Assembly: GCA_017504735.1 (NCBI GenBank)
Contig: JAFVQP010000070.1
Span: 1 to 64,000, forward strand
Direction of reading: 5' to 3'
Length of the DNA: 64,000 nt
DNA from: Clostridia bacterium
GTDB lineage: Bacteria > Bacillota_A > Clostridia > Christensenellales > Borkfalkiaceae
Below are positions 43,510-53,600 of this stretch, piece after piece. Every line of letters starts with the position of its first letter. The stretch's first letter is position 1. A program made the translations under genes and the position numbers. The notes under the pieces are model-generated. The model searched no databases. It was not told the origin of the DNA and worked only from the letters and a program-made list of their open reading frames with translations.

Positions 43510-44429
43510 TATTTTTCCTCCTTTGCTTCCAGCAATCTACGAACGCCAAGCGTCAAGGGGAATGCAATCAAGGTACATACGATACCCAAAGCACTCGCGT
43601 AGGTGTACATCGACTTACCGTTCCCCACTTTGTTTACAAGTTCGAACAAGTAATAACCGATGGTGAAGTTTTCAAAGCCTACATCGTCGCCAAAGAAGGA
43701 ATACAAACTACCTTGGTTGGTAAATAACGTCGCCACACTGGCTACCATGAAGGTTGCAACCGTAGGCAAAATCATCGGGATAACGATGAAGAAAAGCTCT
43801 TGCCAAGGTTTTACACCATCCACCTGCCCTGCTTCAATGATTTCTGGTGCAACTTGATCCATTGCGCCCGTATAAATCAAAATCTGTCCGCCAAAGCTTA
43901 CCCAAATATTGAAGAAATAAATGGTGGGCATCAACGTCTTACTGCCGATCAATAATGGGTCGATTACCTTCCCGTGCAATTCTAAAAGATAGCCGGGGAT
44001 CGCTTCGTTTGTGAAAAACTTGAAGACGAGAACCAGCAAAATCCCAGGTAAAATCGACGGTAAGAATAAGAAGAATTTGAAAAATTTGTCCAGTATCCAC
44101 TTTTTATAAATGTAATACGAGAATAAAATTGCCAAAACTCTACCGAACAATGAAGTCAACAGCCAAAGAATGAGGGAGTTTACGAAGGCGTCCCAAAGTA
44201 AGGACGACTTCGTAAGTTCCTGCCAAAATCTACTAAAGTTTGCGCCAAAATCCCACGTAAACTTACCAGAAACGCTATCGTACGTCTGAAAGGACATCGC
44301 AAAGCTGTTTAAATTTACGTAGATATAAAATACCGCAACCTGTAAAAGAGGTACTGCCACGAGGCAGATGTAGAAGATTAACTCTCCTACATCACGCACT
44401 CTTTTACGTTTAATGTTCGTTACTTCCAT
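43509..44429 (-). CDS. Carbohydrate ABC transporter permease, MalF type
   Basis: A 306-residue permease with about six membrane segments, starting after a basic cytoplasmic stretch (IKRKRVRDVG). The EAA loop is EAGQVDGVKPWQELFFIVIPM near residue 195. It pairs with the MalG-type protein to form the channel for an oligosaccharide. The start ATG 44429 follows AGGAG; the solute-binding lipoprotein ends 18 bp upstream. Transported sugar unknown; neighbours suggest a plant or host glycan fragment. Confidence 0.92.
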   Translation of the reverse strand: MEVTNIKRKRVRDVGELIFYICLVAVPLLQVAVFYIYVNLNSFAMSFQTYDSVSGKFTWDFGANFSRFWQELTKSSLLWDAFVNSLILWLLTSLFGRVLAILFSYYIYKKWILDKFFKFFLFLPSILPGILLVLVFKFFTNEAIPGYLLELHGKVIDPLLIGSKTLMPTIYFFNIWVSFGGQILIYTGAMDQVAPEIIEAGQVDGVKPWQELFFIVIPMILPTVATFMVASVATLFTNQGSLYSFFGDDVGFENFTIGYYLFELVNKVGNGKSMYTYASALGIVCTLIAFPLTLGVRRLLEAKEEK

Positions 44430-44447
44430 AACGGAAACACTCCTGTC

Positions 44448-46130
44448 TTATTTTACTAAACTATTCCATCTGCCTTTCTGGTAGATATACAAACCGTTGA
44501 AGAATTCAAGCGCAGTTGCTTTGCTATCTTTAAAGGCATTGAATGCGTTGTTAAGACCTTTGCCGTCGCCCTTATCAGCTACACCGCACCAAGTATCCTT
44601 TTGGAAGTTAGCGTCGTTCTTCGTTACGATGTCTGCTGCCGAGAAAGGATATACAACCTTTGCATTCTTTCTCAAGTCAATAATACTCTGACCATAAGGG
44701 GTTGCCGTTGCTCTGTCAGCTGCGCTTACTTCATACTTCAACGAACGAGGAATGGAGGTCTTAGCCGTGAATTTGGACATTTCAACGTCGGTATGCAAGA
44801 ATTTCATGAATTCTTTTGCAAGTTCCATATTTTCAGCATTCTTATTGATGAAGCCGAAGGAGCTGTTTACGGAGAACAACGTTTGTTCGCCAGCTGCAGC
44901 TTCGTTTACCTTAGGTACGGGCATAAGCGCAAAACGTCTATCCGATTTCTTTACACCCTTAAGGTTTTCAAGTTCTACGAACGTGGGGTTCGCTTCGTTT
45001 TCCCACCAAATACCTTCTGCAAGCATTGCATAACGCTTGGAGGTATATTTACTCTTAATGAATTCACCTTGCGCTACGGTGTAATCCAAACCATTGTATG
45101 CACCGCCAAGATACTTCGTGGAGCCGAACAATGCTTCTTGCATTGCAAGCGCATAGTATTTACCTGCTTGTCTTTGCAAGTCGTAGCCGTTTGCTTCGCT
45201 AAGAGGAACTTCTTCAAATTCGATATCCGCTTCCATCGTACCTGCTTTGGGAGTAACAGTCTTCGCTACCTTAAGCGTGCCGGTGAAGGTATTGTTCTGG
45301 GAGTATGCATCATAACCTTCGTAGTCCGTTGCATAACCATAGAATGCACGGTTTACGTATGCGGTATAGTTACCGGAATACATGAAAGGAACGAAGCCTT
45401 TCGCAACGATTTCGTCGCAAAGTTCGATCATTTGATCGTAGGTTGCGGGAAGACCGTCGTCATACGTACCAGCTTTACCATCGGGACCCTTGGAGAGTGC
45501 AGACTTATCTTTCGTAAAGTCGCCATCCTGGTCAAAGTAGAAACCTTCCGTTTCAAACAATTCTACGTCATAGATAAGACCGTAGAAACCATCATAGAAG
45601 GGAAGCATGTAATACTTACCGTCTTTCTTGGTCATGAATTCCTTCGTGGTGGGATCCAACTTGTCCTCAATCGTACCGCTTTCGCCGTATGCGCTCATCG
45701 AACCCTTTACAACGTCGCTAATATCAGCAACCAAACCGTTGTTTACAAAGGTATAGTAGTCAACTGCTTCCGTGAAATATACGTCCTTGGTCAAAGAACC
45801 AACTTCTGCAAGCTTGTTACCGCCGTACTTATTCTTGTCGCCGTCCAAACTAATCTTAACGCCCGTTTTACCTGCCTGGAAGTGGGTAGCGGTTGCGTAT
45901 TTTGCTTCAAAACGAGCGATTGCATCTTCCAACCATGCACGGCCTACACCGCCGTCGAAGGTTGCAACGCTGAGGTTTGCTTTCGTTTCATCATACTGGC
46001 TGTCTTCGATGATCGTACCGCCGCCGAGACCGCCGCCACCGCCGCCGATACCGCAAGCACCAAATGCGCCCATAGCCGTCGTAGCCATCATTACCGTTGC
46101 CATCAAGGCGAAAAGCTTTTTGTTTTTCAT
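44448..46130 (-). CDS. ABC transporter solute-binding lipoprotein (sugar)
   Basis: A 560-residue extracytoplasmic binding protein. Lipobox FGA-C26 is followed by an unusual glycine-only linker (GIGGGGGGLGGG). The family-1-like fold is seen in LSVATFDGGVGRAWLEDAIARFE, KDVYFTEAVDYYTFVNNGLVADIS and the lid segment LFSVNSSFGFINKNAENMELAKEFMKFL near residue 440. Somewhat longer than typical sugar-binding proteins (about 430). The start follows AAAGGATGG that overlaps the stop of the previous gene. First of the three transport genes; it would deliver oligosaccharides to the two permeases. Confidence 0.9.
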   Translation of the reverse strand: MKNKKLFALMATVMMATTAMGAFGACGIGGGGGGLGGGTIIEDSQYDETKANLSVATFDGGVGRAWLEDAIARFEAKYATATHFQAGKTGVKISLDGDKNKYGGNKLAEVGSLTKDVYFTEAVDYYTFVNNGLVADISDVVKGSMSAYGESGTIEDKLDPTTKEFMTKKDGKYYMLPFYDGFYGLIYDVELFETEGFYFDQDGDFTKDKSALSKGPDGKAGTYDDGLPATYDQMIELCDEIVAKGFVPFMYSGNYTAYVNRAFYGYATDYEGYDAYSQNNTFTGTLKVAKTVTPKAGTMEADIEFEEVPLSEANGYDLQRQAGKYYALAMQEALFGSTKYLGGAYNGLDYTVAQGEFIKSKYTSKRYAMLAEGIWWENEANPTFVELENLKGVKKSDRRFALMPVPKVNEAAAGEQTLFSVNSSFGFINKNAENMELAKEFMKFLHTDVEMSKFTAKTSIPRSLKYEVSAADRATATPYGQSIIDLRKNAKVVYPFSAADIVTKNDANFQKDTWCGVADKGDGKGLNNAFNAFKDSKATALEFFNGLYIYQKGRWNSLVK

Positions 46131-46131
46131 G

Positions 46132-47574
46132 TTAAAAATCCATCCTTTTTTTATTATTTTTCTTAATTAAAATCAACGAGAACATAATTGCCAAGCTGAT
46201 TGCTACCATAGTACCGCTTACCGAGCTGGAGCAACCTTCTTTTTGAGGTTCTTCATCTACGGTGGGTTGTTCGGGTTGAGGCTGAACCTGAGGTTTTTCA
46301 GGTTTTTTGTTTGCCTCTTCCTCTGCCGTCCATTCAGCGTCCGTCTTCAATGCCGCAATTTTTGCAAGGTAAGCAAGCTCGATTGCTTCTACCGCCGCAA
46401 CACTCTTTGTGCTTACGTCAAGCCCATTGAGGAGTGTTTCCACTTCCGCAATGTATGCTGCACCTTGCGCAGCTTCCGCTTCTCTATACAAGGATGCGTC
46501 AAACGCATCCGCCACACACTGAATCGCCGCCGCAATACGAGCCTCGGATGCAGGCTTTTCTTCTTCCGTCAAAATGCCCTCCGCCTTGTATTGAATACCT
46601 GCAACGATCTTTTCAAGTGCTTCTTGATCCATTGCCTCGTCGATAAGGGCGCCGCTTTCCGCTTTCATTTGCATCAATGCAGCCCATTCTGCTTCGCCGT
46701 ATGCGCTTTCCGTCAAGCCGTTAAAGAAGGCTTCTACCTGCTGTTTTGCTTGCGCTTTTTGATTGTTAAGCTGTGCGTAGTATTCTACCGTTTTAATTTG
46801 AGCTAATGCCGCATGAAAGGTATTCATTACCACTTCCACGTCATAAAGCGAGGTACACGAACCTAACGAAGTTTCCGTTTCTTGTACAAGTGCCAAAACC
46901 TGCTGTTGTTCAGCGGGAAGGTACTTGGAAAGGTCAACCGAGTTCATCTCTTCGCTTGCGCTCATACGAGCATCTGCCAATCTATAATCAACTTTCACAA
47001 ATTCCGTACCGTTGTAAAGGAATGCTACGTTTTCCGTTGTCTTGTACGCAACGGGTGTGCCTTGGCAACCATTCACAATATATTCCAAGCAAGGGAAGGT
47101 CGTACCTGCAGGGAAGGAGATGATGAATCCATATTCTAATCTTTCCAACGAAGAACGATGCCCTACGGCATTTTCACCTCTAGAAAGACCGATTTGCGAA
47201 TCGCCCCAGCCGCCATTCCAATATGCAAAGAGCTGATTAAATTCTACACCCTTTGTATTATACTTGCTAAAGTTTTTCCAGTAGGAAAGCGAGGTAATAT
47301 AGTCGTATCTAGGGGTTCCTACAGGGAAATCACCAACAGGTTCGGTGAAATCCGCATAGTCGCACTTCGTCAAACGGAATGCGAAAATGATCTTATTCGA
47401 TACAAGGAAACGAATATCTTCTACCTGTGTATCGATATAGGTCATATTGGTCTCCGCCGCGCTCGCCTTCGGGGCAACGGAAACGTTTACCCCTGCAAAT
47501 AAGGTAACCACTGCCAAAATCAAAGTTGTTACCAGTGCGAGGATTTTAGAGTTTACTTTTTGTAATTTTTTCAT
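46132..47574 (-). CDS. Surface protein with FIVAR-like helices and C-terminal GCSSS membrane anchor
   Basis: A 480-residue exported protein. Signal peptide (to about ASA at residue 40), then a beta-rich region (about 42-205) with no family I recognise, then helical repeats rich in AEW and KA (FIVAR/albumin-module style, about 205-425), a Pro/Gln/Glu spacer and a C-terminal tail GCSSS followed by about 17 hydrophobic residues and KKNNKK. This tail has the three-part form of a sorting or processing signal, and the giant neighbour has a related one (GCNS). It precedes the binding-protein gene with the next ribosome binding site overlapping its stop, so it belongs to the transporter operon. Confidence 0.75.
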   Translation of the reverse strand: MKKLQKVNSKILALVTTLILAVVTLFAGVNVSVAPKASAAETNMTYIDTQVEDIRFLVSNKIIFAFRLTKCDYADFTEPVGDFPVGTPRYDYITSLSYWKNFSKYNTKGVEFNQLFAYWNGGWGDSQIGLSRGENAVGHRSSLERLEYGFIISFPAGTTFPCLEYIVNGCQGTPVAYKTTENVAFLYNGTEFVKVDYRLADARMSASEEMNSVDLSKYLPAEQQQVLALVQETETSLGSCTSLYDVEVVMNTFHAALAQIKTVEYYAQLNNQKAQAKQQVEAFFNGLTESAYGEAEWAALMQMKAESGALIDEAMDQEALEKIVAGIQYKAEGILTEEEKPASEARIAAAIQCVADAFDASLYREAEAAQGAAYIAEVETLLNGLDVSTKSVAAVEAIELAYLAKIAALKTDAEWTAEEEANKKPEKPQVQPQPEQPTVDEEPQKEGCSSSVSGTMVAISLAIMFSLILIKKNNKKRMDF

Positions 47575-47617
47575 AACTTTTTCCTATCATTGATTGTTAT
47601 TACCAACCGCTTGGCAG

Positions 47618-47650
47618 CGGAACGCGCATAGGTGCGCGCCCCGCTATCCT
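47618..47650 (-). other. GC-rich hairpin between the giant gene and the next gene
   Basis: In the 94-bp gap, GCGGGGCGCGC and GCGCGTTCCGC pair around a 6-nt loop on the minus strand, with small internal mismatch. No T-run follows; it may stabilise or process the mRNA or set relative expression. Confidence 0.4.
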
Positions 47651-47668
47651 AACGATTATCGCCATTTA

Positions 47669-50600
47669 TCAGTCTTCTTTCTTCTTACCAAGAACAACTG
47701 CTGCGGCTGCTGCCATAAGCGTTACGCCGCTAGCCAAACCAACAACCGAATTACAGCCAAATGCGCCTTTGATCTTGTCAAGCGTACCAGGTTCCGTGCT
47801 GCTATCAGAGTCTTCATCCCCTGCAGGAGCATCTTCAACGGGCAATTTTTCAACTGCTTCAATGTTTGCTTTCATTTCAGCAACGATCGTTTCAAACAAA
47901 CCGATTTCTTCGATACCGCTTACTTCTTCAATTGCCGTCATAGCTGCATCGATGTAATCGCTAATCGTAGCCATCGCTTCGTCGCTATACAAGTTATAAT
48001 CAAGTGCCGCTGCATACGCCTGAACTTCTTCCAAGGCTGCGTCTTTCGCATCTGCAAATGCTTTTGCGTTCGCTTCTTCAGACTTCAAGATCTTATCCAT
48101 GTCTGCTTTTGCGGTTGCCATGATGTTTGCAATGGCTTCACTGTCACCCATTGCCGCATCAAGCTGTGCATATGCTTTTGCAAGGATGCCTTGGATAACT
48201 TCCCATTCAGCTGCGTTGTAGTCGCTTTCGGTCTTATAGCCTTCAAGCTCTGCCTTCGCTGCCAAGATTGCCATTTCTTCTTCTTCAACCTGAATAGAAG
48301 TCTTCACTGCATCCATCTTCACCTGTGCATCTGCAACGATGGTTGCAATTGCATCGGTATTGCCGATATTTGCATCGATGTCTGCATAAGCCTGAGCAAT
48401 GATTGCCTGCATTTGTGCCCATTCAGCTTCGAAGTAATTTTCTTCAGCCTTGTAACCAGCAAGGGTATCCTTCGCTGCCGTTACCACTTCTTCTGCTGCC
48501 GTCCACTGTGCATCCGTCCACAATGCGTCCATAGCCGCCTTTGCACCCGTAACGATCAAGTTGAAGTCTGCCCAGTTCGTGCAAGCGTCAATCGATGCTT
48601 TTGCCTGTGCAATCGTCGATGCGATGGTTGCCTGTTCAGCTTCTCTGTAAAGGCTTGCATCCTTGTAGCTTTCAAGCTCTGCCTTCGCGTCTTCTTTCCA
48701 TTGAGGGAAGTTCGCATCAACTTCTGCCTTCGTTGCTACTTCGTCGATCGCTGCTTTTGCATTGTCGAACAACGCTTCTACTTTTGCCTTAGAAATTTCT
48801 TCCGCAATTGCTACCTTCGCGTCTGCTACGATGCTCTGCAACAATGCCCATTCACTTTCGTAGTAGTCAGCTTCTACGAAGGTTGCAATATATTCATCCA
48901 AAGCCGCTGCTTTTTCAGCCTTAATGGTATCAAGAACGTTTCTCCAAGAACCGTTTTCATAGATGAACGAACTTTCTTCGAAGATGTATTCGTAACCATA
49001 ACGATCGGAACGGAACAAACCTTCGATTACTACGATAGAGCCGTTTTCAACGCCGTCCGTAGCATTCGTCAAACGAACGAACATGGTGTTGCCGCCAACC
49101 GACTTCCAGTTGTTGGTCAAATCAACCTGTACGCCGTTTACCGTAATACCTTTACCGGAAATGAGACGGAACGTACCCTGTTCCCAATCGGCTACGGGCA
49201 ACAGAACGCTGATGTCCGAAGGGATAAGGTACAAATCGCGAGCGGTGGTATCTCTCGTAACCATCGTCAAAGGACCAACGTTTACTTGTTCGCACTTCAC
49301 GCTCCAAGAATCATTCCATACGAAGGTACTTTCTTCGATTACGTACTTAACCGCAAATTCTTTGTTGTAGAACGTACCGCCAATCTTCACGATATCGCCG
49401 TTTTCAACAGCGCCAAACTTGAAGTAGAGATAACCAGCGCCATCCTTGAGATTTTTAATGGTAAATTCTCTTGCTTCGCCGTTTACGGTGAAACCAATAC
49501 CGCTTTCAAGGGTCAGGTAGAAGTCGTTAAGTTCAATCTTCCCAGCAGCCTTGAAGTGTAAGGTATCTGCCTTACCCAAATCCGTCGTGTTGCTGTTACC
49601 AAACAACATCAACTTACCAAGCTCAACCGTCTTGTAGTTGATAACGCCTTCCCAAGCTTCTTCCGTATCACTCCAGGTGAACTTGCTTTCTTTTACGAAA
49701 TACAATACACCATCCATATCGGATACGAACTTACCGCCGATCACAAGCACATCACCGTCCTGTACCATTGTAGGAAGCTCGATGCAAATCGAATTGTCGA
49801 TCGAATACATAACCGCGCCGTCAACTGCTTCGCCGTTCAAGGTGAGACCCATACCATAGATGCAGGTCAATTCGCCTTCCATATCAACCAATTCAACCGA
49901 TTCATCTTTCGATTCAAGGTAAAGAATTTGTTCATTAGAAGCGTCGGTAATCACCTTCAATTCGCCAAGACCGATTTCGTTGTAGTTGCTTTCATAAACA
50001 ACCCACACGCCGTTTTCGTAGATGAACGAGCTTTCTTCAACGATATACTGCGTCATCGCTTCTACATTGTAGAATTTACCGCCGATGGTCAACACTGCGC
50101 CTTCATCTGCCGCAGGAGTCAACGAAACCATAAACTTGTTACCCGAAATGGTAACCGTCGTCGTTTCAATCAATTCACCGTTCAATGCAATACCTGCGCC
50201 GCTGCCGCCGAGGAACTTATACGCACCGTCAGCTGCAAAGTTGCCGCCTTCTGCCTGTTGCAAATCTACGTACGAGGTCGAATTTTGCGTACCAGCAAGC
50301 GTCAATCCGCCAACTTCATAATCGGTATAATCCAATACGGGAGCCCAAGTTTTGCCATCCCACATAAACGTGCTTTCTTCAACCGTGTACGCCCAAACAA
50401 GGCTTTCGTTGTAGAACGTACCGCCAACCTTCAAGATGTCACCTACTTCAGGTGCGAAGGGAAGTGCGATAAACATGCTGTTAGGGAATTTAACAACACC
50501 GCAGGTTACGTCGTTTACCGTAACGCCTACGCCGTCTTTCCACTTAAATTCTGCCGTCCAACCGTTGTTTTTATCGGGAGGTGTTGTGAAAGCTTCGCTC

Positions 50601-53600
50601 GTCTTAAGATAGATGTGGTTCGAACCAACCGTCCAATCGTGGAACTTCACTGCGCCGAGATCTTGCGTTTCATAATCAACGTAGTTTTCCCAAACCGTAC
50701 CATTCCAAGTAAACTTGCTTTCCTTGATGATATACTTCGCATTTGCCGTCGTGTGAGCAAACGTACCGCTTACTGTAATCACGTCGCCAACCTGTACGTT
50801 TGCGCTTGCAAGGTTCGCAAACAAATTACCATCCGCGCTGATCAATTGATCAGGTGTAAATGCCTCGCCGTTCAACTTCCAACCGTCACCGCTTTCCAAG
50901 ACAAATGCATCATTCCACGTCGTAAACGGCAACTTTGCAAGGGTGAGGCTCTTCATATACAACTGCGTTGCCTTAGGAACGTTCGACGTTGCGCCGCTGC
51001 TATGCGCTTGAACAGTCAACGTACCAAGATCGTACGTACCTTCAACGGGAGTTTCAGGCTGTTCAGGTTCTTCAGGGTCAGGGGTAACCGTGCCTTCTAC
51101 GCTTACCCACTTACCATTCGTCAATTTCATCTGGCAATTATTGAAGACAAGCTTAATCTTCTTTGCTTCGTTGTAGAAGGTACCGTTAATCGTGAAGACG
51201 TCGCCTTCCGCTGCAGCTATGCCAAGAGGAACGTACAAATCGCCAGGCATCTTAATGGTTGCCGTGATTGCCGTATCGCCAAGTTTCACACTTGCACCAG
51301 GTGCATATGTATAAACGCTATCCCACTCGCCTTGATCCTTGGGAAGTTCATCGCCAGCTAACGAATACAACTGCAATACATCGGTAGCGCCATCTGCGCC
51401 AGCAACATAACCAGCAATCTTCGTTACGGTATAGCTTGCATAATCGGTAAAGTCAGGACCTTGAGGTTCTTCAGGGGTTTCACTAGCCTGCAATACCCAA
51501 GTCGTACCATCCCACTTAAACGAGGTTTCGGTTACAACGTATTCAATCGCGCACGCGCTGTTGAAGAACGTACCGCCGACCGTGAGAATATCACCTTCGT
51601 TAGGTGCGGTATAGATATTGATGAACAAGGAGTTAGGGAATTTCATACCGCCTTCTTTTACAGGGGTACCGTTCAACGTAACGCCTACGCCAGACTTACA
51701 AGTAAATACTGCATTCCAACCGTTGTTGCCGTCGTCGGGAATCGGGAAGGCTTTACCGTCCGCTCTTCCAAGGTAAATATAATTATTGCCTGCCGTCCAG
51801 CTCATGAATATCAACGAGCCAACTTCGTGCGTCGTATATTCAACGTAAACGTATTTTTCCCAAGCTGCACCGTTCCACGTAAATTTACTTTCGGAAATTA
51901 CATATTTTGCCGCGCCAGCTTCATACGTAAACGTACCGCTTACCGTAAGCACGTCGCCAACCTGTACGCCTGCCGCAGAAATATCCACAAACAACCCTGC
52001 GTTCGAGCTTACCAAGTTACCAACCGTTACGGATTTATCGTTCAATTTCCAACCATCACCGCTTTCCAATGCAAATTTAGCAACCCAAGTAGAGTCTTCG
52101 ATAGGTAATTTAGTGCCATCCGCTTTCTTCATATAGAGCTGAGTCGCTCTCGGATTGTTAAGGCTTACACTGTTTGCATGAGGAATCATTTCACCGAGTT
52201 CATATACCGTGTATTGAACTTCGGGTTCTTCAGGTTCGGGATCGGGGGTAGGTTCTTCAGAATCTACGTATTCTTCCGTCTGCCAAGCCGTACCATTCCA
52301 CCAGAAATCGCTGTCTTCAATCGTATATTTAATCTTATGTTCTTCGCTTACGAATACACCACCGAAGGTTACCTTATCGCCAACGGTTGCGCCAACTTCT
52401 TCGCCGCCAACGGTAATCTTAAGGTAGAATTGAGCACCATTAGCGCTCACGCGGCAACGATTGTATGCACATGCTTCACCATTAAGCAATACGTGCGTAC
52501 CGCTTACGTAAGTAACCTCATATTCATCCACACCTTCAACTGCAACAAAGTTGCTGTTGCCGTCCGTCTTCATATAGATGCGTTGAGTATGAGCGCTCTC
52601 AGCGTTGGAGCTGCTGCTCTTCAACAACAATCTGCCAATGTTTACTTCCGTATATTCGGTTTCAGGAACATCGGGATCGGGGGTAGGTTCTTCTTCCGCT
52701 TTTGCAGCCCATGCCGTACCATCAAATACAAACGTCGTTTCTTCAATTACGTACTTAACCTTAAGATTTCCGTTGAAGAATGCGCCGCCGATAACCAGCA
52801 CGTCACCTTCTTTCGCCGTATTGCCTTCCAAAGCAAGGTACATATTGTTAGGAATCTTACAATCGTTTACCTTAAGTGCCGTACCGTTGAGGGTTACACC
52901 TGCGCCAGTACCGGAAATAAAGTACAACTTTTCAGCCCAAGTGCCGTCCGTTACTTCAAACGCTTCGCCGTTTGCTTTCTTAAGGTTTACCGCCGTTGCG
53001 GAGCTGCCACCATCGATTGCAACCTTACCGATTTCATATACCGTAGGTTCATCATATTTCGTCCAAACGGTGCCCGTCCAAATGAATTTGCTTTCTGCAA
53101 CAACGTATTTCGCTGCTACCGTTTCATTGGAGAAGGTACCGCTTACCGTAAGAACGTCACCAACCTGTACACCTGCTTGCCCAAGGTCTACATAAAAACC
53201 AGCGTTGGTATTTAACAAAGCACCGGTTGTCACGGAGACACCATTTACCTTCCAGCCATCACCACTTTCTAATACAAAGGAAGTGTTCCAACCATTGTTG
53301 CCATCACTAGGAATTGCGGGAGCAGTCCCTTCCGCAAGCTTCATGTAAAGCTGCGTTGCCTTCGGCGTATTCGCCGTTGCGCCCGTACTGTTATTATGTA
53401 CCGCTAACGCACCAATCTCACTTACCGTGTATTGAACTTCGGGTTCTTCAGGTTCGGGATCGGGTTCGGGTTCAGGTTCGGGTTCGGGTTCAGGAAGAAC
53501 TTCGCCTACCTCTTCCCAAGCAGAGCCGTTCCACTTAATTTGACAATTATCAAATACGAACTTACGAGCCATTTCTTTGCTGGTATACGTACCGTCAATC